NCBI RefSeq assembly: GCF_021261325.1
Contig: NZ_JAJSBI010000009.1
Span: 62,001-126,000 of the forward strand
DNA: 64,000 nt
Source: Streptomyces guryensis
GTDB taxonomy: Bacteria; Actinomycetota; Actinomycetes; Streptomycetales; Streptomycetaceae
Reading direction: 5' to 3'
Position numbers and translations under genes: made by a program. Within the stretch, counting starts at the first letter, position 1. Each line of letters opens with the position of its first letter. Positions 50,422-58,375 of this stretch are shown here, piece after piece. The notes under the pieces were generated by a model. That model searched no databases, was not told the DNA's origin, and was given only the letters and a program-made list of their open reading frames with translations.

Positions 50422-50964
50422 CTACGGCGTGCGCCGCAGGCTTGCCGAGAGATGGTGCTGCAACGGCCTGCCCACCGCCGCGAGGTCGAAGACGAAGGTG
50501 AGTGTGTCGTTGCCGGCCAGGGTGTAGCGGCGGCGGGTGGCGGTGACCTCCTTCGCCGTGGGGGTCAGCGCCACGTCGTGGGTGGAAAGGTCCACCGTGC
50601 CCTCGCCCGCCCGGCCGACGGCGATCTCCGCAATCCCCGTGGGCTGAGTGATCAGTGCCTCCACCCGGCCGTCCGGCTGAAGCCGCCACCAGCCGCTCTC
50701 CCGGGCCGCCGGACGCAGCGGTGCGCCGTCCCCGTCGAGCAGCCAGGCCCGGGCCTCGTAGCGGAGGAAGGGGCGCCCGTCATGGCCGAAGGTGACCTCC
50801 TGCCCGTACGCGAAGTCCCCTTCGAGTGTCGGGTAGCCGCCCTCACCCCGGCCCCGCCACGTACCCAGGAGACCGAGCACGGGCGCGAGCAGCGGGTGTG
50901 GTGCCGGTGCCGCGTCCGGCCGGTGGCTGTCGGGATACGGGTGCTGCGCCGCGGGGTCGAACAC
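50422..50964 (-). CDS. Nitrobindin-like FABP-family heme protein
   Basis: A 180-residue ten-stranded barrel protein of the THAP4/nitrobindin family. GTG 50964 (GAGGAG upstream) gives VFDPAAQ as N-terminus. The family motif GTWRGRGEGGYPT and the C-terminal LQHHLSASL, which contains the heme-ligand His in nitrobindins, are both present. Actinobacterial members bind ferric heme and isomerise peroxynitrite; annotated often as FABP family. Stands alone. Confidence 0.87.
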   Translation of the reverse strand: MFDPAAQHPYPDSHRPDAAPAPHPLLAPVLGLLGTWRGRGEGGYPTLEGDFAYGQEVTFGHDGRPFLRYEARAWLLDGDGAPLRPAARESGWWRLQPDGRVEALITQPTGIAEIAVGRAGEGTVDLSTHDVALTPTAKEVTATRRRYTLAGNDTLTFVFDLAAVGRPLQHHLSASLRRTP

Positions 50965-51057
50965 GATTGCGCTCCTCGGATGGTGCCGGTGCGTGACGCA
51001 CGAAAGCCTAGGGCGCATGCGGGGCGCTGCCCCCGAACGACGGCGCGGGCGCTGGGG

Positions 51058-52266
51058 TCAGGCCCGTTCGGCCACCGCCGCAGGATCGTCCAGCACCGCC
51101 CGCACCACCGAATGTGCCGCGCCCAGCAGCGGTCCCTCGGGGCCCAGCCGTGACACGGACACCGGACAGGCCGGGCCCGCGGTGCGCCGGTCCAACTCGG
51201 CCTCCAGCGAGGGCAGCAGCCAGGGCGCGAGCCCCGCCAGCGCGCCGCCCAGCACCACGCTCTCGGGGTCCAGCAGGTTGACCGCCCCGGTCAGCGCGAT
51301 GCCGAGCGCCTTCCCCGCCTCGCGCAACGCACCCCGTACGTCCTCGTCGCCCTCCGCGGCCCGGCCCGCGAGCAGCCCGACCCGGTCCTCGCCCGGCTCC
51401 AGACCCGCCGCGCGCAGCACCGCCTCCTCACCGGCGTACTGCTCCAGACAGCCGCGCCCGCCGCACGGGCACGCGGGCCCCTCCGGCTGCACCGGCACAT
51501 GCCCCAACTCGCCCGCGAAACCACGCGTCCCGCGCAGCAGCCCCCCGGCCACGACGACCGCCGCGCCGATACCGATCTCCGCCGACACGTGCAGGAAGTC
51601 GTGGGGAGTGCGCTCGCCGAGCCAGAGTTCGGCGAGCGCACCGAAGTTGGCCTCGTTGTCGACGGTCAGCGGGATGTCCGTGGGCAGCAGCGCCCCGATG
51701 TCGGTGTCGCGCCAGTCGAGGTTCGGGGCCCGTACGACGGTGCGTGCGTCGCGCGCCACCAGGCCCGGCACGGCCACCGCGAGCCCCGCGGGCCACAGCC
51801 CCTCGCGCTCCGCCTCGGCGACCACCCGGCGCACCAGACCGGTCAGTTCCTCGATCACCGGCTCGGGCGAACAGCCGCGGTTGGCGCCGTGCCTTACGGC
51901 ACGCGCGCGTACCTGTCCGCGCAGGTCGACCGCGCAGACCGCGAGGTGGTCCACACCGATCTCGGCGCCGATGCCGGCGGGGCCGTGCCCGCTGACGGCG
52001 AGCGCCGAGCCGGGACGTCCCACCCGTCCGGGCCGCTCGGGGCCCAGCTCCTCGAGCAGCCCGGTGCGTATGAGCTCGTCGACGAGGGTCGACACCGCCG
52101 CCCGGGTCAGGCCGATGCGGGAGGCGACGGCGGCGCGGGAGAGCGGTCCCTCGGCGCTGACGCTGTGCATCACCCGGGCGAGATTGCGGCGGCGCATGCC
52201 CTGCTGGGTGTCCGGCAGCACCCGCCCCGGGCCGGCCGGGTGGGCCTCGTGCAGCGGTGCGGTCAT
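51058..52266 (-). CDS. ROK-family transcriptional repressor (XylR-like)
   Basis: A 402-residue ROK repressor. Winged helix at residues 20-85 (SRAAVASRIGLTRAAVSTLV), then the sugar-kinase-like domain with LAVAVPGLV and the zinc motif CPCGGRGCLEQY. It begins ten bases after the xylulokinase stop and shares its transcript, so it is very likely the repressor of xylose genes, sensing xylose or a metabolite. Confidence 0.92.
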   Translation of the reverse strand: MTAPLHEAHPAGPGRVLPDTQQGMRRRNLARVMHSVSAEGPLSRAAVASRIGLTRAAVSTLVDELIRTGLLEELGPERPGRVGRPGSALAVSGHGPAGIGAEIGVDHLAVCAVDLRGQVRARAVRHGANRGCSPEPVIEELTGLVRRVVAEAEREGLWPAGLAVAVPGLVARDARTVVRAPNLDWRDTDIGALLPTDIPLTVDNEANFGALAELWLGERTPHDFLHVSAEIGIGAAVVVAGGLLRGTRGFAGELGHVPVQPEGPACPCGGRGCLEQYAGEEAVLRAAGLEPGEDRVGLLAGRAAEGDEDVRGALREAGKALGIALTGAVNLLDPESVVLGGALAGLAPWLLPSLEAELDRRTAGPACPVSVSRLGPEGPLLGAAHSVVRAVLDDPAAVAERA

Positions 52267-52276
52267 GCCCCCGTCC

Positions 52277-53719
52277 TCAGCTGTCGGTGCTCCGCTCCAG
52301 CAGCGGGGCCGCGTCGGAGAGTACCCCGGCGATCCTCGCCAGCGTCGCCTCGTCCCGCTCCACGGCCTCCAGCACCGGGCCCGCGGTGGTGTTCCAGCGC
52401 CGGGCGACCGAGGCCGGATCCTCCCCGGTCAGCAGGCCCGCCGCCTGCGCCGCGGCGCCGAGCGCGACCAGTTCCTTGGCCTCGGGCACCTTAACCGGGC
52501 GGCCCGACAGCCGTCGTACGGTCTGCTGCCAGGCCGCGCCCCGGGCGCCGCCGCCGATCAGCAGCAGCGGGACCGAGCGGTCCGCGTCCTCGTCGAGTAC
52601 CAGGTCGAGCGCGCCGAGCAGTGAGTGCACGGCGCCGTCGTAGGCCGCCTGCAGGAGCTGGCCGCCGGTGGTGTCGTGGCGCAGGCCGTGCAGCAGACCG
52701 GAGGCGCCGGGCAGGTTGGGGGTGCGCTCGCCGTCCAGGTAGGGCAGGAGCGTGACGGCGGTGGTCGGCTCGACGGCCTCGCGGTCCAGGCCCAGCAGCG
52801 TCGCGACGCGGTCGACGGCGAGCGTGCAGTTCAGGGTGCAGGCCAGCGGCAGCCAGTCGCCGTGGGCGTCGGCGAAGCCCGCCACCGTGCCGGTCGGATC
52901 CGCCGGACGCCGCTTGGAGACGGCGTACACCGTGCCCGAGGTGCCCAGGCTGAGCACAGGCGTGCCCGGACGCAGCCCGAGGCCCAGCGCCGCGGCGGCG
53001 TTGTCGCCCGTGCCCGGAGCGACCAGGGTGCCCTTGGAGAAGGGCAGGTCGTGGCTGTCGCGCACGGTTCCGGCCACCTCGCCGGGCCGGACCACCCGGG
53101 GCAGCAGCGCGGGATCGAGTCCCACGTGCGCCAGGGTCTCCTCGTCGTAGGACTCCGTCCCCGAAGCCCACCAGCCCGTACCGGAGACGTCTCCTCGGTC
53201 GGTGGTGCCCTGCCCGGTCAGCCGCTCGGTGAGGTAGTCGTGGGGCAGGCGCACCGCCCTGGTGGCGCGCACGGCCTCCGGCTCGTTCTCCGCCAGCCAT
53301 GCCCACTTCGTGACCGTGAAGGACGGGCCGGGCACGCTTCCGGTGCGCTCCGCCCATGCCTTCGGGCCGCCCAGCTCCTCGACCAGGCGGCGGGCCTGCG
53401 GCGCCGAGCGCACGTCGTTCCACAGCAGCGCCGGGCGTACCGGCTCGCCCCGCCCGTCCAGCGTGACCAGGCCGTGCTGCTGCCCGCCGATCGACACCGC
53501 GGCGGCCTCGTGCGCCGCGTCACCGCACTGGTGCAGCGCCTCGCACAGGGCGTCCCACCACTGGCGCGGGTCGCTCTCGCGGCCGGCCCCGGAGGAGACG
53601 GTGTGCGGTGCCTGGCCGCTCGCGACGACCTGACCGGTGGCCGCGTCGACGACGAGCGCCTTGGTGGACTGGGTGGACGTGTCCACGCCGACGACGAGCG
53701 GACCCTCGGCTGCTGACAT
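52277..53719 (-). CDS. xylB: Xylulokinase
   Basis: A 480-residue FGGY carbohydrate kinase phosphorylating D-xylulose. The nucleotide/sugar site starts LVVGVDTSTQSTKALVVD, GGQQHGLV is typical of xylulokinases, and the C-terminal ATP site has LIGGGARGAAW. GGAGAG precedes ATG 53719. It diverges from xylose isomerase and is followed by the ROK repressor. Confidence 0.94.
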   Translation of the reverse strand: MSAAEGPLVVGVDTSTQSTKALVVDAATGQVVASGQAPHTVSSGAGRESDPRQWWDALCEALHQCGDAAHEAAAVSIGGQQHGLVTLDGRGEPVRPALLWNDVRSAPQARRLVEELGGPKAWAERTGSVPGPSFTVTKWAWLAENEPEAVRATRAVRLPHDYLTERLTGQGTTDRGDVSGTGWWASGTESYDEETLAHVGLDPALLPRVVRPGEVAGTVRDSHDLPFSKGTLVAPGTGDNAAAALGLGLRPGTPVLSLGTSGTVYAVSKRRPADPTGTVAGFADAHGDWLPLACTLNCTLAVDRVATLLGLDREAVEPTTAVTLLPYLDGERTPNLPGASGLLHGLRHDTTGGQLLQAAYDGAVHSLLGALDLVLDEDADRSVPLLLIGGGARGAAWQQTVRRLSGRPVKVPEAKELVALGAAAQAAGLLTGEDPASVARRWNTTAGPVLEAVERDEATLARIAGVLSDAAPLLERSTDS

Positions 53720-53847
53720 CGGGCTCTCCCTTTTTCCGCGGCTCTGCGGGCTCTGACCTGCTGGTTCGAGGGTTTCCGGGCCATGGTGACCCGGAACCTC
53801 ACCCCTTCGGGGACATCTTGTCCCTTCCCAGGGATGCGTCCGCATAC

Positions 53848-53895
53848 TAATTTGTAAACCGCCATGACGAAATAGTCGCAAGGCAACGGTCGCAA
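53848..53895. promoter_or_regulatory. Divergent xylA/xylB control region
   Basis: The 195-base gap contains an AT-rich patch (ACTAATTTGTAAACC) and a direct repeat GTCGCAA at 53875-53881 and 53889-53895, candidate ROK sites. No definite promoter pair was picked. Confidence 0.35.
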
Positions 53896-53914
53896 ACGAG
53901 CAAGGAGCCGCGGC

Positions 53915-55081
53915 ATGAGCTACCAGCCCACCCCCGAGGACAGGTTCACCTTCGGCCTGTGGACCGTCGGCTGGCAGGGAAGGGACCCGTTCGGCGACGC
54001 CACGCGGCGTGCCCTCGACCCGGTCGAGACGGTGCAGCGCCTGAGCGAGCTCGGCGCCTACGGCGTCACCTTCCACGACGACGACCTGATCCCCTTCGGA
54101 TCCTCCGACACCGAGCGCGAGTCGCACATCAAGCGCTTCCGCCAGGCCCTGGACGCCACCGGCATGACCGTGCCGATGGCCACGACCAACCTCTTCACGC
54201 ACCCCGTCTTCAAGGACGGCGCGTTCACCGCGAACGACCGAGAGGTGCGCCGCTACGCGCTGCGCAAGACCATCCGCAACATCGACCTCGCGGCCGAGCT
54301 CGGCGCCAGGACCTACGTCGCCTGGGGCGGCCGCGAGGGTGCCGAGTCCGGCGCCGCCAAGGACGTACGCGTCGCCCTCGACCGCATGAAGGAGGCCTTC
54401 GACCTCCTCGGCGAGTACGTCACCTCCCAGGGCTACGACCTCAAGTTCGCGATCGAGCCCAAGCCGAACGAGCCCCGCGGCGACATCCTGCTGCCCACCG
54501 TCGGCCACGCCCTCGCCTTCATCGAGCGCCTGGAGCGCCCGGAGCTGTACGGCGTCAATCCCGAGGTCGGCCACGAGCAGATGGCCGGGCTGAACTTCCC
54601 GCACGGCATCGCGCAGGCCCTGTGGGCGGGCAAGCTCTTCCACATCGACCTCAACGGCCAGTCCGGCATCAAGTACGACCAGGATCTGCGCTTCGGCGCC
54701 GGCGACCTGCGCGCCGCGTTCTGGCTGGTCGACCTCCTGGAGAGCGCCGGTTACGAGGGCCCGAAGCACTTCGACTTCAAGCCGCCGCGGACCGAGGACC
54801 TCGACGGCGTGTGGGCCTCGGCCGCCGGCTGCATGCGCAACTACCTCATCCTCAAGGAGCGGGCGGCCGCCTTCCGTGCCGACCCGGAGGTTCAGGAGGC
54901 CCTGCGCGCCTCGCGCCTGGACCAGCTCGCCCAGCCCACCGCTGCCGACGGCCTGCAGTCGCTGCTCGCCGACCGCAGCGCCTTCGAGGAGTTCGACGTC
55001 GAGGCGACCGCCTCGCGCGGGATGGCCTTCGAACACCTCGACCAGCTGGCCATGGACCATCTGCTGGGGGCGCGTGGCTGA
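53915..55081 (+). CDS. xylA: Xylose isomerase
   Basis: A 388-residue TIM-barrel isomerase of the actinobacterial class I type. VTFHDDD places catalytic His54 and Asp57 at the family positions; metal ligands occur in FAIEPKPNEP, NPEVGHEQM, IDLNGQ and FDFKPPR. Length matches Streptomyces enzymes. Divergent from xylB, together making the D-xylose to xylulose 5-phosphate route. Confidence 0.97.
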   Translation: MSYQPTPEDRFTFGLWTVGWQGRDPFGDATRRALDPVETVQRLSELGAYGVTFHDDDLIPFGSSDTERESHIKRFRQALDATGMTVPMATTNLFTHPVFKDGAFTANDREVRRYALRKTIRNIDLAAELGARTYVAWGGREGAESGAAKDVRVALDRMKEAFDLLGEYVTSQGYDLKFAIEPKPNEPRGDILLPTVGHALAFIERLERPELYGVNPEVGHEQMAGLNFPHGIAQALWAGKLFHIDLNGQSGIKYDQDLRFGAGDLRAAFWLVDLLESAGYEGPKHFDFKPPRTEDLDGVWASAAGCMRNYLILKERAAAFRADPEVQEALRASRLDQLAQPTAADGLQSLLADRSAFEEFDVEATASRGMAFEHLDQLAMDHLLGARG

Positions 55082-55083
55082 AC

Positions 55084-55138
55084 GGCACGCGTACGTGTGC
55101 ACGCGCGTGCTTGATCCGTGTGCGCACGCGCGCGTGCC
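55084..55138 (+). terminator. xylA terminator region built from alternating purine-pyrimidine tracts
   Basis: GGCACGCG (55084-55091) pairs with CGCGTGCC (55131-55138), three bases past the stop. The interior consists of two uninterrupted alternating purine-pyrimidine runs (55085-55110 and 55117-55137), each self-complementary, so alternative hairpins are possible. A terminator function is likely; Z-DNA potential is noted separately. Confidence 0.55.
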
Positions 55139-55249
55139 CGAGCGATCCCCGTGCGGAATGCGCCGGAACCGTACGGTCCATGGCAGGGAGCCGTACCAAC
55201 TTCCGTGCGGGGGTCGCCGCCTGCCCGATGTGCGGCGACTCTGGATGGT

Positions 55250-55663
55250 ATGGCCATACCGCCGGTACCGCCTCAGCCGCCCGGGCCCCCGAGTGACACA
55301 CCGCCACCGGGTGGCGGGTTCGGACCTCCTCCCCCCTACGGCGACTGGCAGCCGCCCCCTCCGCCGCCCGGGCGACGACGCAACCCGCTCTTCGTCCTCC
55401 TGGTCGGTCTCGCGGCGGTCGCCGCAGTGGTCGCCGTCGTGCTGATGGCCTCCAGCCACGGGGACTCGCCCGACAGGAAGTCACCCACGGAGACGGGCGC
55501 GAGCGCCGGCCACACCTCGTCGCCGTCCCTGAGCATCCCGACGGAACTGCCGAGCAAGCTGCCCAGCCGGCTGCCGTCGAAGCTGCCCAGCGAACTGCCG
55601 AGCAGTGTCCCCAGTGACTTCGAATCGCTGATCCCTTCACTGGGGGACGTCGAGCTGCCGTGA
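55250..55663 (+). CDS. Proline-rich single-pass membrane protein
   Basis: A 137-residue protein of unknown function. Residues 1-40 are Pro/Gly-rich (PPPP tracts), RRRNP precedes one transmembrane helix (about 46-66), and the extracellular tail has repeated PSKL/PSRL/PSEL units (LPSKLPSRLPSKLPSELPS). The ATG at 55250 has only a weak ribosome site (CTGGATGG). The low-complexity makeup gives no homology clue. Confidence 0.6.
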   Translation: MAIPPVPPQPPGPPSDTPPPGGGFGPPPPYGDWQPPPPPPGRRRNPLFVLLVGLAAVAAVVAVVLMASSHGDSPDRKSPTETGASAGHTSSPSLSIPTELPSKLPSRLPSKLPSELPSSVPSDFESLIPSLGDVELP

Positions 55664-55751
55664 CACGGGGGCAGGCATCGTGAGAAGAACACACGATGCC
55701 AACGCCCAAGTGGTGAAGGCCGGATGGCCGGATACCTCGGATACCGGGGAC

Positions 55752-56060
55752 ATGCAGTTCGTCTTCTTCATGACCCCGCCCGGCCTGGTCATCGTGCTGA
55801 CCCTGCTGGCCGTCGTTGACCAGCTGCTGTTGCGCGCGGGTCGGGCCGGAGTGCTGTCGTGGCGGAACAGCGCACGTCAGGAGCGGAGATCGGCAGCCAC
55901 ATTACGCAGCCCTGCCCGTGGGCGGACACGCTTCCATCAGCGATCAACCAGTGCCGCCGGGACCGGCGACAGCACCCCCCCGGATCATCAAGGGCAGGGG
56001 CAAAGAGTCATACCGGCCCCGATGGCCACGAATCCGAACCGGGCTCTACGACGAAGGTAA
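55752..56060 (+). CDS. Small membrane protein, DUF6191-like
   Basis: A protein of 102 residues from ATG 55752, with a possible earlier GTG start at 55680. MQFVFFMTPPGLVIVLTLLAVVDQLLL is one transmembrane helix (residues 2-24) followed by RAGRAGVLSWRNSARQ, matching the actinomycete DUF6191 N-terminus. The usual acidic C-terminal part is not recognisable here. Its stop TAA overlaps the ATG of the next, broken gene (TAATG). Confidence 0.5.
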   Translation: MQFVFFMTPPGLVIVLTLLAVVDQLLLRAGRAGVLSWRNSARQERRSAATLRSPARGRTRFHQRSTSAAGTGDSTPPDHQGQGQRVIPAPMATNPNRALRRR

Positions 56061-57600
56061 TGGGCAAAAGGTGGCGACCGGCGGGGTGGCCGCGTCGGTG
56101 GTCTTCGCAGGCGGAGCGACATACGCGACGGGCCGCCCGCACGAGACATCGACGACGGTGGCGAGTTCAACCCCTTCGCCGGTCAACTCGCCCACGGAGG
56201 GGGGATCTTCACCTCCTGCGTCCACCTCGCCGCCCGCCACCTCGCCGCCCGCCACCTCGCCGCCCGCCGCCCGCCGCCCGCGGCCGACGCGCCGCCCTCC
56301 GTCGCGCTCTCGGACAGCCCGTCGTCCTCGCCGCCCTCCTCCCCGACGACGACCCCCGCCGCCGAGCCGCCGCCCACCGCGTCCCCGAGCGCGGCCACCC
56401 CCGGCACGGTCACCCTCACCGTCGGCTCCTGGCAGCGTGGACAGAGACCCGGCACGCTCGTCATCGTCGCTGCCCGGCGACACACCGCGCGCCGACCGCC
56501 AGGCAGCAGTCGCCACCGCTGCCTGGGCCGCTCTGGCCCGCACCCTCGGGGCCGCCTGGACGCAGCCCGGAACCCCCGCGGCGGACCTGTTCGCCCGCTG
56601 CCCAGCGACCGCCGAGTCGCAGGGGCTGGGCGCGGCCCGGGCCGCGCTGGCCGCCGGACGCGCGGCGCTCCCGGCGGACTTCCTGCGTCGCACGGCGCTC
56701 CGCGCGGCGGCAGCCGGGTCGATCCCGGAGTTCGCGCCGCCGAAGGCGCCGGCCGCCGTAGTCGCGCCCGGTCGACAGGCTCCGCCGACGGACCCTCACC
56801 CGGCGCCGGACACAGCCGAACCCGCACCACGCCCCACCGCGCCCGAAAACCCTGCTGCCGCACCCGACCGCTCGTCCCGTCCTTCAGACACCGGGGATCA
56901 ACCCGCCACGGCGGCCCACACCCACAGTTCCGCAGGCCCGGACCCGCGGGCCCCCGGACCTCACTCGCCGGCCGTTGCCGACCAGCTCACCACCGTCGGT
57001 CGCGCTTCTCGTTCCACCGCACCGGACATCCAGGCGACCGTTCTCGGCAAGCGCAACCGCGTCCCCCTGCCTCCGGCGAGCGCAGGGGAGGACTCCGGCG
57101 GGATCCTGCTCCGGTTCGGGCCCGGGGCGCCCGTCGAGGAGCAGGACGTCCTGCGTGCCCGATGGCGGACCCAGGCAGCGGTACCCGCCGCCCGCCGCTC
57201 GTGGCGCGGCCGACGGGGCTGGATCGTCACCACCGCCCTCGTCGCGATCGCCGCCGTCCTGCTGTGGCTGCTGCTGCGCCCGGCCCCCGCTCCCCAGGTC
57301 GTCTCCGTCCAGGTCCAGGCCCCCGCGGGGCCGTTGCACTGCGGTCAGACGGCCGACCTGATCGGTGTCGTCGACACCGACGGGCACGAAGGCCCCGTCA
57401 CCTACCGGTGGCTGCGCGCGGACGGTCAGGACTCGAGCGAGCTGGTGCGCACCACCCACCGCGGTGAACGCCGGGTCAGGGTGCACCTGCGCTGGACGGT
57501 CCGTGGTCCGGGCCGCTTCCGGGGGGTCGCCCGCCTGCGGATCGCACACCAGTCGGTCCCGATGGAGGTGAAGGCGGGTTTCACCTACGTCTGCCCTTGA
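56060..57600 (+). pseudogene. Frame-broken gene for a Ser/Thr/Pro-rich membrane protein
   Basis: ATG 56060 has GAAGG upstream and overlaps the preceding stop. Read directly it leaves frame after MGK; one extra A in the AAAA run (56066-56069) restores a signal-like KVATGGVAASVVFAGGATYA. The Pro/Ser/Thr linker continues in that frame to a GCCGCCC repeat (56259-56279), then high third-position GC moves to another frame (ADAPPSVALSDSPSSSPPSS) and returns by about 56470. The C-terminal third (transmembrane helix near 57225-57290, then a beta-rich domain starting LHCGQTADLIG) is intact and ends at 57600. Decay, repeat-length variation or sequence error are all possible. Confidence 0.55.
56259..56279 (+). 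repeat. Tandem heptanucleotide GCCGCCC x3 in coding sequence
   Basis: Three exact copies of GCCGCCC, preceded by two copies of a 15-base unit encoding PPATS. Seven is not a multiple of three, so each copy gained or lost changes frame. The frame with coding bias switches at this tract. Confidence 0.75.
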
Positions 57601-57657
57601 GGCGTGGCCCTCGGAACGTGGCCGGGGTGAGCCGCGTCGCATCGGGGCGGGCGAGGT

Positions 57658-57681
57658 TGCTATGCAACGAGTTGCATAGCA
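57658..57681 (+). promoter_or_regulatory. 24-bp inverted repeat upstream of PadR gene
   Basis: TGCTATGCAA (57658-57667) and TTGCATAGCA (57672-57681) are perfect 10-base arms around CGAG, 11 bases before the PadR start. ATGC and GCAT separated by eight bases resembles the PadR-family ATGT-N8-ACAT pattern. Autoregulation is likely. Confidence 0.7.
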
Positions 57682-57692
57682 GGATCGGCGAC

Positions 57693-58265
57693 ATGGCACT
57701 CGAACACGCGATCCTGGTGTCGCTTCTGGAGAAGCCAGGATCCGGCTACGAGCTGGCCCGGCGCTTCGAGCGGTCCATCGGCTACTTCTGGACCGCGACC
57801 CACCAACAGATCTATCGCGTGCTCAAGCGCATGGAGAACGACGGCTGGGTCGATGTCCGGGACGTCCCGCAGCAGGGCCGGCCGGACAAGAAGGAGTACT
57901 CGGTCGCCGACCTCGGCCGGGCCGCGCTGTCCTCCTGGTTGCAGGATCCGATCGAACCGGAGAGCGTGCGCCACGACCTGGCCGTGAAGATCCGCGGCGC
58001 CGCCTTCGACGACCCGGCCGTCCTGACCCGGGAGGTGGAGCGGCACCGCCAGGCGCACCGGGACCGGCTGGCGCACTATCGCGCGGGAGAGACACGCGAC
58101 TTCCCCGGGCCCGAAGCAAGCACGGCCGCGCCCGGAGCACCGCTCGACGCGGAGCGAGAGCTCCAGCACGTCGTCCTGCGCGGCGGCATCGCGTACGAGC
58201 AGATGATGATCGACTGGCTGGACGACGTGCTCGCCACCCTGGCCCGGTTCGGCCCGAGCCGCTGA
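57693..58265 (+). CDS. PadR-family transcriptional regulator
   Basis: A 190-residue PadR protein. ATG 57693 is preferred over an upstream in-frame start because the latter would place coding sequence across the perfect operator. Winged helix at 1-80 (LVSLLEKPGSGYELARRF, YRVLKRMENDGWV, PDKKEYSV), then the helical Vir_C domain to the end. It lies 110 bases before an acyl-CoA dehydrogenase on the same strand, its probable target. Confidence 0.92.
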   Translation: MALEHAILVSLLEKPGSGYELARRFERSIGYFWTATHQQIYRVLKRMENDGWVDVRDVPQQGRPDKKEYSVADLGRAALSSWLQDPIEPESVRHDLAVKIRGAAFDDPAVLTREVERHRQAHRDRLAHYRAGETRDFPGPEASTAAPGAPLDAERELQHVVLRGGIAYEQMMIDWLDDVLATLARFGPSR

Positions 58266-58375
58266 TCGCCGCCGTTCCGTCGCCGATCCTTCCGATCCCC
58301 CGATCCGGCCGTCAGACCGTCCGGCCGTCAGACCTTCCGTTTCCCACCCGTCCACCAGCCGAAAGGCGTCATCCC

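Noticed and set aside
55118..55249. Upstream start for the proline-rich membrane protein
   Set aside because: The extra residues are Arg/Ala-rich and overlap the xylA terminator repeats.
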